Below are positions 30,441 to 39,488 of a DNA stretch of 64,000 bases, piece by piece (position 1 is the first letter of the stretch; the number at the start of each line of letters is the position of its first letter). Below the pieces are notes generated by a model, which saw only the letters and a program-made list of their open reading frames with translations, had not been told where the DNA came from and made no database searches. The position numbers and the translations under genes were made by a program. The DNA comes from a virus, in the IMG/VR virus record IMGVR_UViG_3300005736_000002, positions 1 through 64,000 of that record, one strand, 5' to 3'.

Positions 30441-30829
30441 TGGGTGATTTAACTACAAACATCTCAAGACATGAACTGGCCTGTGGCTGTGGTTGCGGGT
30501 TTCAGTCTATGGACTGGGAAACAATTGAGGTGGTCCAGGATGTCTGTGATCACTTCGCAGATAACCTGGGTGTTGAGAAAGTCGTTCTGACCATCACCAG
30601 TGCTGCGCGGTGTTACGAGTACAACCGTAAACCCGCCAGTGAAGGTGGTCCCGGCTCTAACGATAATTCTCAGCACCCGAAAGCATGTGCGATTGATCTT
30701 CAAATTGCCGGTGTATCTCCCCAGGAGGTATACGAATACCTGGATCAGAAGTACCCCAATACATTCGGGATTGGTTTATATAAAACCTTTGTCCATATAG
30801 ACACCCGACCTTATCGAGCCAGGTGGTGA
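30440..30829 (+). CDS. M15-type peptidoglycan peptidase endolysin
   Basis: 129 residues from GTG 30440, which overlaps the previous stop (TAGTG). The Peptidase_M15_3 zinc site is visible: SAARCYEYN, SQHPKACAIDL (H and D ligands) and FVHIDTRPYRARW (third ligand H). These enzymes are D-Ala-D-Ala or L-Ala-D-Glu peptidases that break the cell wall at lysis. The first 40 residues (SRHELACGCGCGFQS) are cysteine-rich. It is followed by a holin gene 3 bases on, giving a lysis cassette. Confidence 0.9.
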   Translation: MGDLTTNISRHELACGCGCGFQSMDWETIEVVQDVCDHFADNLGVEKVVLTITSAARCYEYNRKPASEGGPGSNDNSQHPKACAIDLQIAGVSPQEVYEYLDQKYPNTFGIGLYKTFVHIDTRPYRARW

Positions 30830-30832
30830 AAG

Positions 30833-31339
30833 ATGAGTTGGTTAAGTAAGTTAAAGAAGTACGCACCAGATCTTGCTGCAGCAATAGCAACCGGGGGTGC
30901 GACACTGCCTCAGTTGGCCCTGAAAGCGATTGCAGATGCGACCGGTGAAGATGTCCCTACTGAGCAGAAACTCGCTCAGGTCGTCGATACAGCCGATCCA
31001 GATACCCTCCTGAAGATTGAGAGCGCGAACCACGCATTCAAGATTCGTATGAAGGAGCTGAATATTGAGCTGACCGTCTCTGAGTTGGGTGATAAACAAC
31101 ATGCCCGCGAGAAGCATAAGCACAGTAAGATGCCTGCGCTCATCACGTTCATGATGACGTGCATTGTGGGTGGTTTGTTTTACTACTTATTTGAGGGGGA
31201 TGTACCGGAAGGTAATAAAGACATTCTCTACATTCTGATCGGACAAACTTCTGCTTTGTGGGGTGCTTCCATTACCTACTGGGTAGGTACCACTCGATCC
31301 AGTGCTGAGAAAAATTTCAGAAAATTATCTGTAGCATAG
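30833..31339 (+). CDS. Holin, 3TMP family
   Basis: 168 residues. The N-terminus (WLSKLKKYAPDLAAAIATGG) and the GEDVPTEQKLAQVV region are typical of the Holin_3TM family; the charged helix at 60-100 is followed by hydrophobic MPALITFMMTCIVGGLFYYL and the final ILIGQTSALWGASITYWVG. It forms membrane lesions that let the M15 endolysin through. It follows the endolysin by 3 bases and is closed by a terminator. Confidence 0.85.
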   Translation: MSWLSKLKKYAPDLAAAIATGGATLPQLALKAIADATGEDVPTEQKLAQVVDTADPDTLLKIESANHAFKIRMKELNIELTVSELGDKQHAREKHKHSKMPALITFMMTCIVGGLFYYLFEGDVPEGNKDILYILIGQTSALWGASITYWVGTTRSSAEKNFRKLSVA

Positions 31340-31348
31340 AAATTAAAA

Positions 31349-31372
31349 AGAGGGGTTTTAAACCCCTCTAAT
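31349..31372 (+). terminator. Rho-independent terminator
   Basis: GAGGGGTTT/AAACCCCTC hairpin followed by TAATTTT, 10 bases after the first holin. The stem is symmetric, and a weak A-rich run on the other side exists, but no opposite gene uses it. Confidence 0.85.
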
Positions 31373-31425
31373 TTTATATTAACTATTCAAGTAATCCTTT
31401 TCGTTAAATTAAATAATATTTAAAT

Positions 31426-31456
31426 AAACTTTTTGAATTTATATTATTTTCTCTCC
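31426..31456 (+). promoter_or_regulatory. Late repeat element upstream of second holin
   Basis: AAACTTTTTGAAT (31426-31438) followed by TATATTATTTTCTCTCC (31440-31456). Both words recur exactly before the portal gene (36808-36820 and 36910-36926). An AT-rich 200-base gap with two shared words suggests a phage late promoter element. Confidence 0.5.
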
Positions 31457-31541
31457 TGTTTTTGTTGCCCTAACATTTAAATGATTAATTAAAAAACATT
31501 GGTACAATTCCGGAAAATCAACTTTATCCGGAGTATTAATT

Positions 31542-31844
31542 GTGCCTTTCTCGCAGAAAGAGTTAATGGAGGCTATGACGCACCCCAGCATTCTGGGTGT
31601 GTTGTTGGCGATGGCCTTAGCAGTCCTCAGAGTTATCTACGATCGACAAGAAACTTCCCGTATACGAATCCTTCTTGAGTCTTTGATCTGCGGGGGCTTG
31701 AGTCTCACTGCCAGTGCTGCAATTACCGCTATGGGTCTGGATGATGGGTGGGCCATGTTTGCAGGCGGTGTGATCGGTTATTTTGGCTCAACTCAAGTTC
31801 GACTGTTTTCCTACAAGATTATTAATAAACAAATTGATGACTGA
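31542..31844 (+). CDS. Second holin, lambda-type superfamily (Phage_holin_3_3-like)
   Basis: 100 residues from GTG 31542 with CCGGAG upstream. LGVLLAMALAVLRVIYD, SLICGGLSLTASAAITAMG and AMFAGGVIGYFGS give three membrane segments, the layout of lambda-S-type class I holins. Having two different holins about 700 bases apart suggests a tuned lysis clock or a holin/antiholin pair. Confidence 0.85.
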   Translation: MPFSQKELMEAMTHPSILGVLLAMALAVLRVIYDRQETSRIRILLESLICGGLSLTASAAITAMGLDDGWAMFAGGVIGYFGSTQVRLFSYKIINKQIDD

Positions 31845-31856
31845 TTGAGGTTTATT

Positions 31857-32126
31857 ATGCGTTTGTTTTTATTCCAACTACTTCAAGTATTAATCGCATT
31901 CGATCAATTAATAAATACATTAATTGGTGTCTTTGTTTGTCCTTTTACTAAAAACACTTTCTGGGCGGATGAAACTATGTCCAGCGTTTCGCATCGACTG
32001 AGTTTAAAAGGAATTACTTGGCCTAAAACATTCGTAAATGATCTTTTCTTTTGGCAGGACGACCATTGCAAAGATGCCTTCCAATCCGAGCGTGAACGCT
32101 CTCAGGCGCACCCGGAAACGAGGTAA
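31857..32126 (+). CDS. Small membrane-associated phage protein
   Basis: 89 residues from ATG 31857 (TTGAGG upstream); an earlier ATG at 31845 would be read with less spacing. The N-terminus (LFLFQLLQVLIAFDQLINTL) is a hydrophobic helix. WADETMSSVSHRLSLKG is a signature seen in many short proteins beside phage lysis genes. It may be a lysis accessory factor. No spanin-type cysteine lipobox is seen. Confidence 0.6.
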   Translation: MRLFLFQLLQVLIAFDQLINTLIGVFVCPFTKNTFWADETMSSVSHRLSLKGITWPKTFVNDLFFWQDDHCKDAFQSERERSQAHPETR

Positions 32127-32131
32127 TAGTC

Positions 32132-32461
32132 ATGGCTCTAAAAAACACTGATCCAAACGCCGAATATCCTTACGTGTTCATGGTGTCTCAGTCGATCAAC
32201 CAGTTACGCCCTCAGTTGGCGACTGACCCGGCTGAATACACTCTGAGCGTTGTTCTCATGAACTATAAGATCGATGAGAACGGTCAACTGGTGTTTGATT
32301 ATGACAGTCAATACTCCTACACCTGCGACAACTTCACAGCCCTGGCCTTTGTAAATTACAGCCAGGGTAACGCTACACATCTACAGACTTTAGGTGCACA
32401 GCAGCTCTCGATCAAAGAGATCGTAGAGACTGAGCTTGGCATCACTCTGGAGGTGCTGTAA
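32132..32461 (+). CDS. Hypothetical structural-type protein
   Basis: 109 residues, beta-rich (YTLSVVLMNYKIDENGQLVF) and aromatic. No family recognised. Overlaps the next gene by one base. Position in front of the large coiled-coil fibre suggests a virion or fibre-base protein. Confidence 0.55.
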   Translation: MALKNTDPNAEYPYVFMVSQSINQLRPQLATDPAEYTLSVVLMNYKIDENGQLVFDYDSQYSYTCDNFTALAFVNYSQGNATHLQTLGAQQLSIKEIVETELGITLEVL

Positions 32462-32700
32462 TGCCAGTAGGTATTAATGCCGCAGGGACGTACAAAGTCA
32501 TCCGTGTAGACAATGCGGATACTGCGACAGGTGGTGGTACGACTAAGACCATCAGTACTAGCCTGATCTACAACGCAGACATCACAGTAATTGGTTGGGT
32601 ACGTCACGGTGATGAGGCTGCACCAGATACTCCAGCGATCTTGTCTGGTGTGATTGGTTCAGCGGGTTACAGTGCTTCGGTTACCCTGAGCAACGAGTAA
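32461..32700 (+). CDS. Small hypothetical structural-type protein
   Basis: 79 residues, Thr/Gly/Ala-rich and beta-type (TATGGGTTKTISTSLIYNAD). No family recognised. Starts on the last base of the previous gene and ends 8 bases before the large fibre gene. Probably part of the same fibre complex. Confidence 0.5.
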   Translation: MPVGINAAGTYKVIRVDNADTATGGGTTKTISTSLIYNADITVIGWVRHGDEAAPDTPAILSGVIGSAGYSASVTLSNE

Positions 32701-32708
32701 TCTGACCT

Positions 32709-34856
32709 ATGGCTTACTCCGTCAACTGGGATACCAAAGTAATCTCTGTTCCGGACGCTGACTTAACGTTGGTGTCTGGGACGGAGTATGAACTGGATAT
32801 GTCCTCTTTTCTGGGTAAGATCCGTGTCCTGGAGGCCAACGAAGGCCTCTGGGCTCCTCAGATCTTAAAGCATACCAACGCAAAAGTTTTGGCGGGGGAT
32901 ACATACGCTCCATTTGATGAATTATTCAACGACTTTCAGGTGCAGTTTACAGGGCCAAATGCAACCCGAGTAAACCTGAAAGGTTCCAATAACAACATCA
33001 TCGACGTGCTCATCGCCAACGGAGTGTCGGTTGTACCGTCTAACTCTGCAGGCCTGATCATTGGTGAAGGGGGTGGTGGTGGAAGCCTCACCACGACCCA
33101 ATCAAACCAGCTTCAGGCAATTTACGACAAGATCAGTCAGATGCTCTTTACCAACACCAACGAATTAGACGTTCATGTGAAGAGTCTGGACTCGGGTATC
33201 AATGTGGGTACAGACGCACCTACAGCGAGTGAGAATGCTGCAGCAGTCTGGGCCAGCCTGACCGGTGCCAAAGTTGCTTCAGATGCTGACGGTATCTCGG
33301 GTGTTAACACGATCGTTAATAACATTGCGACCGATCTGACAGCAGCACGGGTTGTGATTGATGACAGCAACACGAAAGTGACTGGAGTCGATACCAAGGT
33401 CAACTCAATCAAAACAACGGTTGAAGATACCAACGTGGATGTATCGGATCTGGATGTGGACGTACTGGCAGTCAAAGGTGTGGTCGATGCCATCTCCTCG
33501 AAAGTCGATAACGTTGATCTGGATGTAGCGGGTGTGAAGACCGTGGTGGATAGCCTAGTTCTCTCTGTTGATGATCTGGATGCCGACGTTGTTGGTTTAG
33601 GTACTGCCGTATCTAACGTGGATGCCAAGGTGGTTAACCTGGACGGTGATGTAGTTGCTGTGAAAGGTGTCGTCGATACCAACGGTACGAAGCTCAATAC
33701 CTTACAGACTTCTGTGGATGGACTGGATACTGACATGGCTGCGGTTGTTGCAGCATCGGATTCTAACACTACAGCAGTAACAGGATTGGATACTAAGGTT
33801 ACCGATCTTGATGGTGACGTACTCGCAGTGAAGAACGTGGTCGATACGATCAATGGTGACATGACCGGCCTGAGTACCGATATGGGTACCTTGTCCTCTT
33901 CCTTCGGTTCTCTGGAACTGACGGTCGATGGTATTGATGGTAAAGCCGACTCTCTGGCGACTCAGAACACCAATATCAACAGCGCAGTCGGTGCGGTGTC
34001 TACCAAGGTATCTACTGTCGAGGGCAAGGTGGATAACGCCAATATTGCTCTTGGTTCTCTGGATACGAAAGTCTCTACCGTACAGACCAGGGTTGATGTG
34101 GTGGATTCTGTAGTTGATGGCCTGGTTCTGGACGTAGCTGCGGTTGATACCAAAGTCACTACACGGGCCAGCACAATTGATGGGGCCATCGCTGCCGTGG
34201 CTGCTGATGTAACAGACATTGATGCGAACGTGAACAGTGCGCACACCAAACTGGATGGGCTTCCTACAGCCGTTCAGAACGCAGACCAGGTATGGACTCA
34301 CCTCACTGCTACGGATCTTGTATCTGATGTTTCCGGTTTGGAAACATCTGTAACCGGTGTGTCTGGACAAGTGACCGGGCTGAGTACTGATGTTGCTGCG
34401 GTGGATGCCAAGGTAGTCACGGTGGACGGAGTGGTGGATCAGAACCAGTTGGATATTGCTGCACTGAATACGCTCATCACTCAGTTGAATGATCCGTCTG
34501 CAGCCGATGTAGCTGGTGCAACTTGGGCTCACGCTTCGGCTCTGGATGTGTTGTCTCGTACTGCTGAGATCTCTGGATTGGATACCAGCATGACGAATGT
34601 AGTGAATACCGTTAACGGGGTGGACTTCAGCGCACTCACGACTCAGATCTCAGGTGTACAGAACACCGTGGATCAGTTGATCGTTGATCACGACTCTATC
34701 GATGGGGATCTTGCGGCACTCCAGGCGAATATCGCAGGAATGCTTGCAGATCTAAATACTGTGAACTCTCAAGTTGCTGCTGTGGATACCAAGGTGGGTG
34801 CCATTCCGACAGCTTCCGAGAACGCCGACGCAACTTGGACATACACGAGGCCGTAA
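32709..34856 (+). CDS. Long coiled-coil fibre protein
   Basis: 715 residues. Residues 1-115 are a beta domain, closed by a GGGGGS linker (about 118). From 130 to the end the protein is an almost unbroken array of 7- and 14-residue repeats with V/L at a and d positions and D/N/T elsewhere (VDTKVNSIKTTVEDTNVDVS is typical). This predicts a very long parallel coiled coil, probably trimeric. It is a good candidate for the shaft of a second tail fibre or appendage. DNA repeats follow the protein repeats. Confidence 0.75.
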   Translation: MAYSVNWDTKVISVPDADLTLVSGTEYELDMSSFLGKIRVLEANEGLWAPQILKHTNAKVLAGDTYAPFDELFNDFQVQFTGPNATRVNLKGSNNNIIDVLIANGVSVVPSNSAGLIIGEGGGGGSLTTTQSNQLQAIYDKISQMLFTNTNELDVHVKSLDSGINVGTDAPTASENAAAVWASLTGAKVASDADGISGVNTIVNNIATDLTAARVVIDDSNTKVTGVDTKVNSIKTTVEDTNVDVSDLDVDVLAVKGVVDAISSKVDNVDLDVAGVKTVVDSLVLSVDDLDADVVGLGTAVSNVDAKVVNLDGDVVAVKGVVDTNGTKLNTLQTSVDGLDTDMAAVVAASDSNTTAVTGLDTKVTDLDGDVLAVKNVVDTINGDMTGLSTDMGTLSSSFGSLELTVDGIDGKADSLATQNTNINSAVGAVSTKVSTVEGKVDNANIALGSLDTKVSTVQTRVDVVDSVVDGLVLDVAAVDTKVTTRASTIDGAIAAVAADVTDIDANVNSAHTKLDGLPTAVQNADQVWTHLTATDLVSDVSGLETSVTGVSGQVTGLSTDVAAVDAKVVTVDGVVDQNQLDIAALNTLITQLNDPSAADVAGATWAHASALDVLSRTAEISGLDTSMTNVVNTVNGVDFSALTTQISGVQNTVDQLIVDHDSIDGDLAALQANIAGMLADLNTVNSQVAAVDTKVGAIPTASENADATWTYTRP

Positions 34857-35069
34857 ATGGACGCATGGGAAAAACTCAGAAGTATGTCTACAGCACCCCC
34901 AGGCAGTGATGCCTGGGAGGTACTTCATCAGCAAAGGGTAGGGGACATCATGTCCGACGGTATCCAGGTAATTGTGACTGACACGATAGATGTTGCAATA
35001 ACGGATGAACCGATCCTGGTTCACGTAAACGATAACTCAATTCATGTTGTAGTGGATGATACGGAATGA
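34857..35069 (+). CDS. Small hypothetical protein after fibre
   Basis: 70 residues; after a helical start, residues 30-70 are beta-type with repeated VT-D-I-V-I-D spacing (QVIVTDTIDVAITDEPILVH). It starts right after the fibre stop and overlaps the next gene by 4 bases. Possibly a fibre tip or adaptor. No family recognised. Confidence 0.55.
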   Translation: MDAWEKLRSMSTAPPGSDAWEVLHQQRVGDIMSDGIQVIVTDTIDVAITDEPILVHVNDNSIHVVVDDTE

Positions 35070-35401
35070 AAGAACTAGAAAGAAAACGTGGCGATACCTA
35101 CGCAAACGAGTTGACGTTATCTCGGCGTAGTAATGGACAGCTCTTGGATATTACAGGGTATACTTTTAAGTTAACCCTGAACCGTGAAAAGAACCCCAAA
35201 GATACCACCAAACAGGTGTATCAAATTGCCGGGACCATACTGGACGCTACTAACGGTGTCGTGGAGTTCGCTCCAACCGCTGAGCAGGCAGATCAGGATC
35301 CAGGGGTGTATTGGTATGATGTTGAGATGATTGATGCGTCAGGCCGTAAAAGAACGATACTGGAAGGTAAGTACACCTTCACCCAGGACATCACCAAATA
35401 A
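35066..35401 (+). CDS. BppU-like beta-sandwich protein
   Basis: 111 residues. KRGDTYANELTLSRRSNGQL, then LDITGYTFKLTL, and PGVYWYDVEMID fit the N-terminal domain common to phage baseplate-upper (BppU/DUF2479-type) and fibre-anchor proteins. It ends the second fibre operon and is followed by a terminator. It would anchor a fibre or receptor-binding protein to the virion. Confidence 0.65.
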   Translation: MKELERKRGDTYANELTLSRRSNGQLLDITGYTFKLTLNREKNPKDTTKQVYQIAGTILDATNGVVEFAPTAEQADQDPGVYWYDVEMIDASGRKRTILEGKYTFTQDITK

Positions 35402-35402
35402 A

Positions 35403-35427
35403 AAGAGGGCATTAGCCCTCTTCTTTA
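35403..35427 (+). terminator. Rho-independent terminator
   Basis: GAGGGC-ATTA-GCCCTC followed by TTCTTTATT, just after the stop at 35401. It also faces the convergent 59-residue gene. Confidence 0.88.
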
Positions 35428-35462
35428 TTCTTCCACTCCTGGAGCATGGATTTACGTTCTTT

Positions 35463-35642
35463 TCAATGAGCTGCGACCCAGCCCTGTACAACATCCACAT
35501 TTACCAATTTGTGATCCAGCATCTCATTGATGCTGTTACAGGTAGCGTCATAGACCCACTTACTGCCTACTTTACATGCCAGTCGCTCGACACCATTTAC
35601 TTTAATGATTTTGTAAATTTTTAAAGGAACTACGTTAGACAT
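35463..35642 (-). CDS. 59-residue hypothetical protein
   Basis: Starts at ATG 35642 and ends at 35463. The product begins SNVVPLKIYKIIKVNGVERL with two cysteines (C23, C35) and closes with a helix and VVQGWVAAH. Small, basic at the start, no family recognised. It is convergent with the fibre operon. The AT-rich 120 bases upstream (35660-35710) could hold its promoter. Confidence 0.5.
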   Translation of the reverse strand: MSNVVPLKIYKIIKVNGVERLACKVGSKWVYDATCNSINEMLDHKLVNVDVVQGWVAAH

Positions 35643-35730
35643 ACTACTTCTTCCATGAGTTTTAATTTATGAGTTAATCAAATGCTTATAATTTATATAT
35701 AATTCACCTGTGGTTAAAAAACAAACAAAA

Positions 35731-35752
35731 AAAGGGACAAAAGTCCCTTTTC
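35731..35752. terminator. Bidirectional terminator
   Basis: AAAGGGAC-AAAA-GTCCCTTTT with T runs on both strands. It lies 17 bases beyond the glutaredoxin stop. Confidence 0.8.
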
Positions 35753-35767
35753 TACTATAAGTTAGAG

Positions 35768-35986
35768 CTATATTTGTTGTTTTAATTCACTAAAACCACC
35801 AATACGCTCTCCGTCGATCCAGATTTGAGGCACCTGAGAAACACCTTCTTCTTTTAGTTTCAGCACCACTAAAGCATTTTCTTCTTCACGTGCATCCAGA
35901 TATTTAAATGATTTACCCTGGCTCGCCAGGTATTGAATCGCCATCTTGCAGTATGAACAATCTTTATGCCCAAGAACTTCAATCAT
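35768..35986 (-). CDS. Glutaredoxin
   Basis: 72 residues, a standard short glutaredoxin: active site CSYC (residues 10-13) and cis-proline region QVPQIWIDGERIGGFSEL. It can reduce disulfides and would support ribonucleotide reductase, or keep phage proteins reduced. Its ATG shares one base with the PhoH-like gene stop, so both are in one leftward operon inserted between fibre and head genes. Confidence 0.93.
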   Translation of the reverse strand: MIEVLGHKDCSYCKMAIQYLASQGKSFKYLDAREEENALVVLKLKEEGVSQVPQIWIDGERIGGFSELKQQI

Positions 35987-36702
35987 TAATAAAACCCCAC
36001 TTCAGTTAATCCAGTTACTATTTCACGACAGATATCGGAACGAACAATTTGTGATAAATCGTCGAAGTCGATATGAGCTGTCGCCTTTTTTAATCTTTGG
36101 TTTGTTTTGCGCATATCCAGGAATTGTCCCATTCCTGAATTATTTAAATCGCACTGACCAATATCTCCACAGATAACCAGTGTGGTGTTTTTACCTATAC
36201 GAGTAATAAGCGAGATAATTTCTTCGAGAGTACAGTCTTCTGCTTCATCCACAATGACGAAGGCATTATCCCAACTGTTACCTTTCACGTTCTCTAGGGG
36301 GCAGAAATCCAGTTTACCGATCTCTTCTTTCATCAGGTAACTCAACTGACCGAACGAAAACTCTTCTTTGAGTGGTTTGAGTATGGGCCTGAGCCAGTGT
36401 TTCATTTTCTCTTCATGAGTACCTTTCGCAAACCCCACGGATTTTGAGGCGGATACGGCAGGGCGTAGCAGGATGATCTTCTTGACACCGTTATTATGTA
36501 ACCACCGAGAGGCGATGCGGGTAGGTATGTATGTTTTACTGGTTCCGGGATAACCCGAAGCAAAAACTATTGGGGAGTTCTCGATTAAATCAATATAAAA
36601 ACTTTGAGTTTTATTTAATGGTTCAAGTGGTTCTGCTCTTTTAAAGTTTTCTTCCACTTTATCTTCTCGGGTATTTCTGCCCGTCGTTTTCTGTTTACCC
36701 AT
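35986..36702 (-). CDS. PhoH-like ATPase
   Basis: 238 residues. Walker A GYPGTSKT (50-58), PAVSASKSVGF, and Walker B VIVDEAEDC (D152, E153) followed by VICGDIGQCDL are the PhoH set. PhoH-like proteins are common in phages, especially marine ones; roles in RNA metabolism or phosphate stress have been proposed. The first 30 residues are basic and flexible. The gene diverges from the portal gene over a 245-base AT-rich control region. Confidence 0.9.
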   Translation of the reverse strand: MGKQKTTGRNTREDKVEENFKRAEPLEPLNKTQSFYIDLIENSPIVFASGYPGTSKTYIPTRIASRWLHNNGVKKIILLRPAVSASKSVGFAKGTHEEKMKHWLRPILKPLKEEFSFGQLSYLMKEEIGKLDFCPLENVKGNSWDNAFVIVDEAEDCTLEEIISLITRIGKNTTLVICGDIGQCDLNNSGMGQFLDMRKTNQRLKKATAHIDFDDLSQIVRSDICREIVTGLTEVGFY

Positions 36703-36947
36703 AAATATCCCGTTGCAGTAATTATCAGGCTTTCAGCCAATAATTGAGAGCGATGAGAATATCAATTTAATTAAACCAAACCCAGAGATAATGTTTTTAT
36801 TAATAAAAAACTTTTTGAATAATAATTAAATGTTGAGTTTGTTTGTTTATTTTAGTTAAACTACGCCCAATTCAGCTCTGCTATTATATTTAAGAGCGTT
36901 TCTTCAAATTATATTATTTTCTCTCCATAGTTTTTACGGGAATTAAA
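36703..36947. promoter_or_regulatory. AT-rich divergent control region before portal
   Basis: No gene. Contains AAACTTTTTGAAT (36808-36820) and TATATTATTTTCTCTCC (36910-36926, 21 bases before the portal start). Both are exact copies of words at 31426-31456. Likely promoters for the head operon (+) and the PhoH/glutaredoxin operon (-). Confidence 0.5.
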
Positions 36948-39089
36948 ATGCAGGAAGAATCCCTCGAAAATAACACAGAGGTCACAGAGGATAGCCCAGT
37001 TAATCAATTAACTGAGTGGGAAAATCCTCCTTCTCTCAGAGATCTTAAACAAGATTATTCTGACGCTAAACAGGACACCGATGCTCAGGTTCTGAAAGTT
37101 AATGGCTGGTTAGACAGTTTCAATGTTGAAGGCGCTGCCAAACCTAAACAGGTTGATGGCAACTCCAGCATTCAGCCTAAGCTGATCCGTAAACAGGCGG
37201 AGTGGCGTTATCCTGCGTTGAGTGAACCTTTCCTAAGTGATGAAGACATCTTCCGTGTTCGTCCTGCAGGCCATGCTGACCGTAACTCGGCCTATCAGAA
37301 TCAACTGGTTCTGAATCATCAGTTCAATACTGAGATTGATAAAGTCGAGTTTATTGATGAATTTGTGCGTACAGCGGTTGAAGAGGGTACAGCTTTTGTT
37401 CGTGTAGGTTGGGCCTATGAAGAAAAGACTGAGGAAATTGAAATACCGGAGTTTGTTTACCGTCCGGCTAATACCCAGAAAGAGATCCAGGACATTCAGA
37501 TCCTGGCGACCCTGGCTCAAAACAATCCTCAAGAATTCTCTCAGATAGCTCCTCACTTTCAACAAGCAGTAATGCTTTCTGCCCAGCAGCAGCGTCCTCT
37601 TTATCCGGAACAGAAAGGTACCCGTATTGAGGAAGAAGTGACGGTCATAAAGAACCGTCCAACTCTGGAAGTATGTGACTACCGTAATCTGACGATTGAC
37701 CCGAGCTGTAACGGTAACCTGGATGAAGCGAAGTTCGTGATTTACAGCTTTGAAACATCCAAATCCGAGCTTGACGCAACCGGGCTATACACCAACCTTG
37801 ACCGCATCATGATTGATGAGAACAGTCCTCTGGGACAGGCTGATCATGAAGTTGAGGAGGGTTCTAATTTCAACTTCAAAGATGATCCCCGTAAACGCCT
37901 GATTGCTCATGAGTATTGGGGGTTCTGGGATATCGATGGTACGGGTGAAATCAAACCGTTCGTTGCTACCTGGGTAGGCAGTACCTTGATCCGTATGGAA
38001 GAAAACCCATACCCAGATCAGAAACTCCCGTTTGTTGGTATTAAATACTTACCGAAACGTAAATCAATTTATGGTGAACCGGACGGTGCGCTTCTGGAAG
38101 ATAACCAGAAGATTGTCGGTGCGGTCACTCGCGGCATGATCGACATCATGGCGAAATCTGCGAACGGACAGACCGGTGTGCGTAAAGATGCCCTGGATCT
38201 ATCCAACCGTCGTAGATTCATGAAAGGCCAGGACTACGAATTCAATGCGAATGTAGATCCTCGTCAAGCTATCCACATGCACACTTACCCTGAGATCCCA
38301 GTCTCTGCCTTCAACATGCTTCAACTGCAGAATGCAGACGCTGAGTCGATGTCAGGCACCAAAGCATTCAATGACGGTATCTCAGGCCAGTCTTTCGGTG
38401 AGGTAGCTGCCGGTGTACGTGGTGCACTGGACGCAACTTCAAAACGTGAGATGTCCATCCTGCGTCGTCTGGTTGCAGGCATGGTTAAGATCGGTACCAA
38501 GATCATCAGCATGAACTCCGAGTTCCTGTCCGATGAGACGATTGTCCGTGTGACTGATGAAGAACAGGTACTGATTAAACGCGATGCCTTGGCTGGTAAG
38601 TTTGATCTGAAACTGAGTATCAGCACTGCAGAAGAAGATAACGCTAAAGCTCAAGAGCTGGCCTTCATGCTGCAGACAATGGGACCGAATGAAGACCCTG
38701 GTCTTCGTAAGCTCCTTCTTACCGAAATTGCTCGACTCCGCAAGATGCCAGAACTGGCGAAGCGTCTCGAGACTTATGAACCTCAACCTGACCCATTACA
38801 GCAACGTATCCAGATGCTCGAGATTGCCAAGCTGGAGGCGGAGATTGCTCAGATTCAGGGTAAGGCCCGAGAACATCAGTCAGGTGCTGTCCTGGATCAA
38901 GCGAAAGCTAAGAACCTGAATGCAGACACTGATCTTAAAAACCTGGACTTTGTTGAACAAGAGTCCGGGGTACAACAAGCGCGTGAACTACAGAAACAGA
39001 GCGAACAGGCCAAGTCCAATACGCAACGTGACGTAGTGAGCCACCTTTTGAAAAACCAAGAAGGCACACAACAACCTTCTGCAACTTAA
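36948..39089 (+). CDS. Portal protein (N4 gp59-like)
   Basis: 713 residues, close to the N4 portal size. A polar N-terminus (1-60), then a portal core with WRYPALSEPFLSDEDIFRV, a large beta/helix wing, and a long C-terminal coiled-coil region (600-700, Gln/Lys/Ala-rich). It forms the dodecameric DNA gate in the head vertex and the hub for tail proteins. It is first in the block whose order matches N4 gp59 to gp50. Named from order, length and C-terminal barrel-like helices. Confidence 0.85.
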   Translation: MQEESLENNTEVTEDSPVNQLTEWENPPSLRDLKQDYSDAKQDTDAQVLKVNGWLDSFNVEGAAKPKQVDGNSSIQPKLIRKQAEWRYPALSEPFLSDEDIFRVRPAGHADRNSAYQNQLVLNHQFNTEIDKVEFIDEFVRTAVEEGTAFVRVGWAYEEKTEEIEIPEFVYRPANTQKEIQDIQILATLAQNNPQEFSQIAPHFQQAVMLSAQQQRPLYPEQKGTRIEEEVTVIKNRPTLEVCDYRNLTIDPSCNGNLDEAKFVIYSFETSKSELDATGLYTNLDRIMIDENSPLGQADHEVEEGSNFNFKDDPRKRLIAHEYWGFWDIDGTGEIKPFVATWVGSTLIRMEENPYPDQKLPFVGIKYLPKRKSIYGEPDGALLEDNQKIVGAVTRGMIDIMAKSANGQTGVRKDALDLSNRRRFMKGQDYEFNANVDPRQAIHMHTYPEIPVSAFNMLQLQNADAESMSGTKAFNDGISGQSFGEVAAGVRGALDATSKREMSILRRLVAGMVKIGTKIISMNSEFLSDETIVRVTDEEQVLIKRDALAGKFDLKLSISTAEEDNAKAQELAFMLQTMGPNEDPGLRKLLLTEIARLRKMPELAKRLETYEPQPDPLQQRIQMLEIAKLEAEIAQIQGKAREHQSGAVLDQAKAKNLNADTDLKNLDFVEQESGVQQARELQKQSEQAKSNTQRDVVSHLLKNQEGTQQPSAT

Positions 39090-39126
39090 CCACTCACCCC
39101 GTTAGGGGGAGGACACGGAGAAACAC

Positions 39127-39483
39127 ATGAACGACATGGTTCAAGAAATCGATCTGGAAACAATTGAAGTATCAATGGAACAGGCTCTGAAGGCTGTGAA
39201 ATTGAAAAAGAATATGCAGCGCCTAAAGGCTAACCGTGATTTTAAAGCGGTGGTTATGGAAGGCTTCTTTGAACAGGAATCTGTTCGTCTGGTTCTGTTG
39301 AAAGCAGACCCGTCGTTACAGGGGCCAGAAGAACAGGCTGACATCATTAAACAGATCGATGCAATCGGTGCGTTCCGACAGTACTGCAGTCGTGTTTTGC
39401 AGTTTGGCACCATGGCGGAAAAAGAGCTGGTTTCTCTGGAAGAAACTCGTGGGGAAATCCTTGCTGAAGAAGGTGAGGCTTAA
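39127..39483 (+). CDS. Small helical head-operon protein (N4 gp58 position)
   Basis: 118 residues, all helical (TIEVSMEQALKAVKLKKNMQ; FRQYCSRVLQFGTMAEKELV) with an acidic end. GGAG lies 8 bases before the ATG. Place between portal and scaffold equals N4 gp58. Possibly a connector or assembly helper. No function known. Confidence 0.6.
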   Translation: MNDMVQEIDLETIEVSMEQALKAVKLKKNMQRLKANRDFKAVVMEGFFEQESVRLVLLKADPSLQGPEEQADIIKQIDAIGAFRQYCSRVLQFGTMAEKELVSLEETRGEILAEEGEA

Positions 39484-39488
39484 TCCAC

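Noticed and set aside
33173-34532. Long open frames opposite the coiled-coil fibre gene
   Set aside because: They are produced by the repetitive codon pattern of the fibre (GTN/GAT repeats) and have low-complexity Ser/Thr/Val or His/Ser content.
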